Notes under the pieces: generated by a model
What the model saw: only the letters and a program-made list of their open reading frames with translations
The model's database searches: none
What the model was told of the DNA's origin: nothing
Shown here: positions 14,801 to 16,432 of the stretch, piece after piece
Position numbering within the stretch: position 1 is the stretch's first letter
Layout: each line of letters begins with the position of its first letter
Assembly (NCBI GenBank): GCA_023386835.1
Contig: JAEWIY010000082.1
Coordinates: 1 to 16,432, forward strand
DNA from: Verrucomicrobiota bacterium
GTDB taxonomy: Bacteria; Verrucomicrobiota; Verrucomicrobiia; Opitutales; Opitutaceae
Direction: 5' to 3'
Length of the DNA stretch: 16,432 bases
Position numbers and translations under genes: made by a program

Positions 14801-14942
14801 CGCTCGCCAGGCCGGACGCGATCAGCGCGGCGGAGGTCCAACGGCGCAAGCGCCGGAAGGTGTGCGCCGCCGCGGGGCGCGAGCGGGCGAACAGAAACGG
14901 AGACAAGGAGGAGGCGGGTGGGGGGCAACGACGGAGTCGCAT
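11862..14942 (-). CDS. Exported GH106-like glycosidase (alpha-L-rhamnosidase type)
   Basis: The 1026-aa protein resembles glycoside hydrolase family 106, large exported enzymes known mainly as alpha-L-rhamnosidases acting on plant polysaccharides such as rhamnogalacturonan. A long basic N-terminus is followed by a signal segment (SAALIASGLASGAFASA, cleavage near 53). The characteristic opening TRWWWPGSAVTPADLTADLEEIARVGIGGVEL lies at 68-99. A (beta/alpha) barrel region follows, with FFSDSYEVD and LYAASDIPETEGILPP. The C-terminus has a beta-sandwich with GWWLDLGEVEETAEVILNG and ELDIRVANLGANRIAD, as in the GH106/GH2-like carbohydrate-binding module. I did not assign catalytic residues. The only in-frame ATG upstream of the signal is 14942, with no clear Shine-Dalgarno. 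A 20-bp palindrome lies 57 bp upstream. The dehydrogenase gene follows after 3 bp. Confidence 0.85.
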   Translation of the reverse strand: MRLRRCPPPASSLSPFLFARSRPAAAHTFRRLRRWTSAALIASGLASGAFASATFPWPEMSAETKPWTRWWWPGSAVTPADLTADLEEIARVGIGGVELTPVYGAKGYEERYLRYLSPAWLDAYDHTRRETQRLGLGLDLANGTGWNAGGPTVGERDAPKHVVFRRFTVRGGQRLNERVVAEQRPWVNYVLGQVYGVGRDASRAADATAKAEPPDTPPATLSLRPGPTVDELRDPLEANTNLQQLAIDQIKYRRALPLQALLAYGPNEEIQDLTKQVQPDGALDWTAPAGEWTLYAVFQAPTGKLVERAGPGGEGYMVDHLSREAVSRYFAHLAQGFDARGFDGVRAFFSDSYEVDDARQPADWTEDFLTEFERRRGYDLRGHLPALFAENRDENQVRILSDFRETVSDLLLDGFTRTWSGWAHERNLQIRNQSHGSPANLLDLYAASDIPETEGILPPNMRFASSAAHVAGRRLVGAEAVTFLNENFLSTPAQIRENLRRYWLNGVNHVVYHGTAFTPQDEAWPGWFFYVAVHLNPRNPLWAHTSAVHHYATRVQSFLQAGRPDNDVLLYFPVHDLYAEPPERPIRGHEGDGPARALTQHLTTGGDWLQKTAFGKLADQLLQRGYAIDYVSDRQLQQLTNADGQLLASGNRYQLILVPPVRFVPLSTLQWLFTLAEQGATVAFVDQLPGDVAGWAQFVEKREQLRRLTESLRFAAADRSGVKEARLGSGRILVGAEPEALLGASRVRRESMHDQGLQTIRRKLDDSTAYYVVHSGRAAVNGWIPLASPAESVAIYDPVTGRSGRAATRQVNGTSEVYLQLEPDDSCLLRLYPNKRDGEAFPLWQPAGPALPLETSWQLSFLSGGPALPAAATLDRLRSWTELDGADYDAFSGTARYQTRFPRPATDDVEGWWLDLGEVEETAEVILNGTLLGITIGPRHRVFVPASLWRDQNELDIRVANLGANRIADLDRRDPSWKKLYNQNIRPLRSSNRGPDGMFTAAHWEPMASGLLGPVKLVPLRARPTP

Positions 14943-14999
14943 GAATACGGAAGGGGTAACCGCACGGTAATGACTTGCGACCCCAGCGGAAGCGGGATC

Positions 15000-15019
15000 T
15001 CGGCTACAACTGTAGCCGA
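15000..15019. promoter_or_regulatory. Perfect 9+2+9 palindrome upstream of the GH106 gene
   Basis: Arms TCGGCTACA and TGTAGCCGA flank the centre AC. It lies 57 bp upstream of the glycosidase start and 132 bp downstream of the nadA stop. On the minus strand no T-run follows, so it is a poor intrinsic terminator for nadA. Its size and position suit a dimeric repressor operator controlling the glycosidase-dehydrogenase pair. The regulator is not in the window. Confidence 0.5.
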
Positions 15020-15151
15020 AGCGTTCAGACAGTCAGCCGGACCCCGGCCAGCCGCGATCCCTGACTCACCAAGCCGTCGCTGAAACAAAAGCTGCTCGCG
15101 CGAGCGTGCCGGGGCCGGTTCGTATTCACCCGGCCACTCGGCTGCTCGCGC

Positions 15152-16132
15152 TCAGCGGCTCCAGTCGAGCATGCGCTGCAGCGGAATCAGCGCCTGGCTG
15201 CGGGTGGGCTCCGGCACGTCGATCTCGGGCGACATATTGCGCAGGGCGTCGCGCACTTTCTCGATCGTGTTCATTTTCATGAACCGGCAGTCGTTGCAGG
15301 CGCAGCTGTCGGTGGGGCCGGCGATGAAGGTCTTGTGCGGCACCTCGCGCTGGAGCCGGTGCAGCATGCCACTTTCCGTGACGACGATGATCTGCTCGGC
15401 CGGGTGCTCGCGGGCGAACTTCACCATCAGCTCGGTTGAGCAGACTTCGTCCGCCAAATCGCGCACGGCTTGCACGCACTCCGGATGCGCGACGACCGGC
15501 GCGCCGGGAAACTGGCTGCGCACCTTCTCGATGGCCTGCGTGGTGAACTGAACGTGGGCGTAACAGCTGCCGGGCCACAGGCGCATCGCGCGGCCGGTCT
15601 GCTGTGAGACCCATTGCCCAAGATTCTGGTCGGGCACAAAAAGGATTTCACGGTCCGCCGGCACCTTGCTGACGATCTTCTTCGCGTTACCGCTCGTGCA
15701 GATCACGTCGCTCAGCGCCTTCACGCCGGCCGAGCAGTTGATATAGGCGACGACGTAGAGGCCCGGGTTGGCTTCCTTGTACGCGGCCAGGCGATCGGCC
15801 GGGCACGAGTCGGAAAGCGAACAGCCGGCGTTCCGGTCCGGCAGCAGTACGGTGCGGCCGGGGTTCACGATCTTGGCCGTCTCTGCCATGAAGTGCACCC
15901 CGCAGAACAGGATGACGTCCGCTTTCGCCGCCTGCGCTTGATAAGACAGGCCGAGCGAATCGCCGACGTAGTCCGCCACCTCCTGGATCGCCTGCACCTG
16001 ATAATTGTGCGCGAGGATGACCGCGTTGCGGGCACGCTTCAGCTCCAGCACTTCCTCCTGAATGGCCGAAAACCGCACCGGCTCCCGGCGCGGCGTCACC
16101 ATCACAGGTTCGTAATTCAGAACAGCAGGCAT
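15152..16132 (-). CDS. nadA: Quinolinate synthase A
   Basis: The 326-aa protein is quinolinate synthase, which condenses iminoaspartate with dihydroxyacetone phosphate in de novo NAD synthesis using a [4Fe-4S] cluster in the cytoplasm. Family blocks are continuous: AVILAHNYQ, FCGVHFMAETAKI (Cys77), DRNAGCSLSDSC, INCSAGVKALSDVICTSGNA, FVPDQNLG, WPGSCYAHVQF, HPEC (Cys219) and SCACNDCRFMKMNT (Cys277, Cys279, Cys282). The cluster-binding cysteines are expected to be Cys77, Cys219 and one of the last group. Length is normal. I chose the ATG at 16132. A TTG at 16171 would add 13 residues (MSFSLNAQSLPPP) and has AAAGG four bases before it, a better ribosome site, so it cannot be excluded. No other nad gene is adjacent. 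Confidence 0.95.
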   Translation of the reverse strand: MPAVLNYEPVMVTPRREPVRFSAIQEEVLELKRARNAVILAHNYQVQAIQEVADYVGDSLGLSYQAQAAKADVILFCGVHFMAETAKIVNPGRTVLLPDRNAGCSLSDSCPADRLAAYKEANPGLYVVAYINCSAGVKALSDVICTSGNAKKIVSKVPADREILFVPDQNLGQWVSQQTGRAMRLWPGSCYAHVQFTTQAIEKVRSQFPGAPVVAHPECVQAVRDLADEVCSTELMVKFAREHPAEQIIVVTESGMLHRLQREVPHKTFIAGPTDSCACNDCRFMKMNTIEKVRDALRNMSPEIDVPEPTRSQALIPLQRMLDWSR

Positions 16133-16213
16133 AGGAGGCGGTAAGCTTTGGGCATTAAGCGAGAAGCTCAAGAGACCTTTAAAGGCAACCGGTCGAGCGG
16201 AGTGGAGGAGTTG

Positions 16214-16242
16214 GCCGCAAAAAGACTCAGGCGGCGCAAGAA
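16214..16242 (+). repeat. Dispersed GCCGCAAAAA repeat, diverged copy
   Basis: The sequence begins GCCGCAAAAAGACTCAGG and continues CGGCGCAAGAA. It aligns with 5919-5947 with four substitutions. It lies in the otherwise empty 300 bp upstream of nadA. Confidence 0.65.
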
Positions 16243-16296
16243 GGAAGCGGGGCAGCGGTTGAAGGAGACCGACTCCAGTTGCAGCTCGTCTCTTAA

Positions 16297-16313
16297 CTCA
16301 ACGGACCGTTGAG
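16297..16313. promoter_or_regulatory. Perfect 8+1+8 palindrome upstream of nadA
   Basis: CTCAACGG and CCGTTGAG flank a single A. It is about 165 bp upstream of the nadA ATG. It could be an operator or a short hairpin; I do not recognise it as a known NAD-regulator site. Confidence 0.35.
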
Positions 16314-16350
16314 GATGTGATTGCCTCGATTTCGTGGACAGAGGGTCGAG

Positions 16351-16432
16351 TTGTTCATCAAGCTCCCCGGAACCCACGGCTGTCTTTCACCCGCAAGGGT
16401 GGCCGTGGGTGGGAGGGGAGCTTCGTGAACAA
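16351..16432. repeat. Three-tier nested stem-loop at the window edge
   Basis: Outer arms 16351-16368 and 16415-16432 (18 nt each, 16 paired) start TTGTTCA and end TGAACAA. Middle arms ACCCACGGC (16372-16380) and GCCGTGGGT (16402-16410) pair perfectly over 9 bp. The inner hairpin CACCC-GCAA-GGGTG (16388-16401) has a GNRA-type tetraloop and abuts the middle stem on its 3' side, leaving a 7-nt bulge TGTCTTT on the 5' side. The outer stem reaches the last base of the window, so the element may extend further. It could be a REP-like palindrome, an IS200/IS605-type end or a structured RNA. Confidence 0.6.

Overview
The window is high-GC bacterial chromosome with long, tightly packed genes. The best guess is a verrucomicrobium, probably close to Opitutaceae. 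This rests on inference: a near-match to the TGTTC-N4-GAACA LexA operator that I recall for Verrucomicrobia, a lexA-imuA-imuB cassette, a GH106-type glycosidase, several exported proteins and dispersed intergenic repeats. No rRNA, tRNA, CRISPR array or transposase gene was seen.

Left part (1-3370): a purine/pyrimidine-asymmetric low-complexity block (1-376) is followed by a leftward SOS mutagenesis operon, lexA > imuA > imuB, ended by a perfect hairpin (377-401). A LexA-box-like site lies 2 bp upstream of the lexA start codon. The third usual cassette member, the dnaE2-type polymerase, is not in the window.

Centre-left (3371-7045): a divergent gap carries dispersed repeats. A rightward pair follows: a Ste24-type M48 membrane protease and a secreted endonuclease/exonuclease/phosphatase-family protein. 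Exact 30-bp inverted repeat copies bracket the pair. Next come two terminator-like hairpins and a leftward IPT/TIG-domain lipoprotein.

Centre-right (7100-10752): a rightward four-gene operon with overlapping stop and start codons encodes a HemW-like radical SAM protein, a SAM hydroxide adenosyltransferase (DUF62) that unusually carries a signal peptide, a small lipoprotein resembling the SecD P1-head fold, and an exported M23 metallopeptidase. Three of the four products appear to act outside the cytoplasm.

Right part (10809-16432, all leftward): a large exported GH106-like glycosidase is followed after 3 bp by an Ldh2/malate-lactate dehydrogenase family oxidoreductase, which suggests coupled sugar catabolism. 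A perfect 20-bp palindrome lies upstream of the glycosidase. The quinolinate synthase gene nadA comes next. The window ends in a three-tier nested stem-loop (16351-16432) that looks like a REP/IS-end or structured-RNA element.
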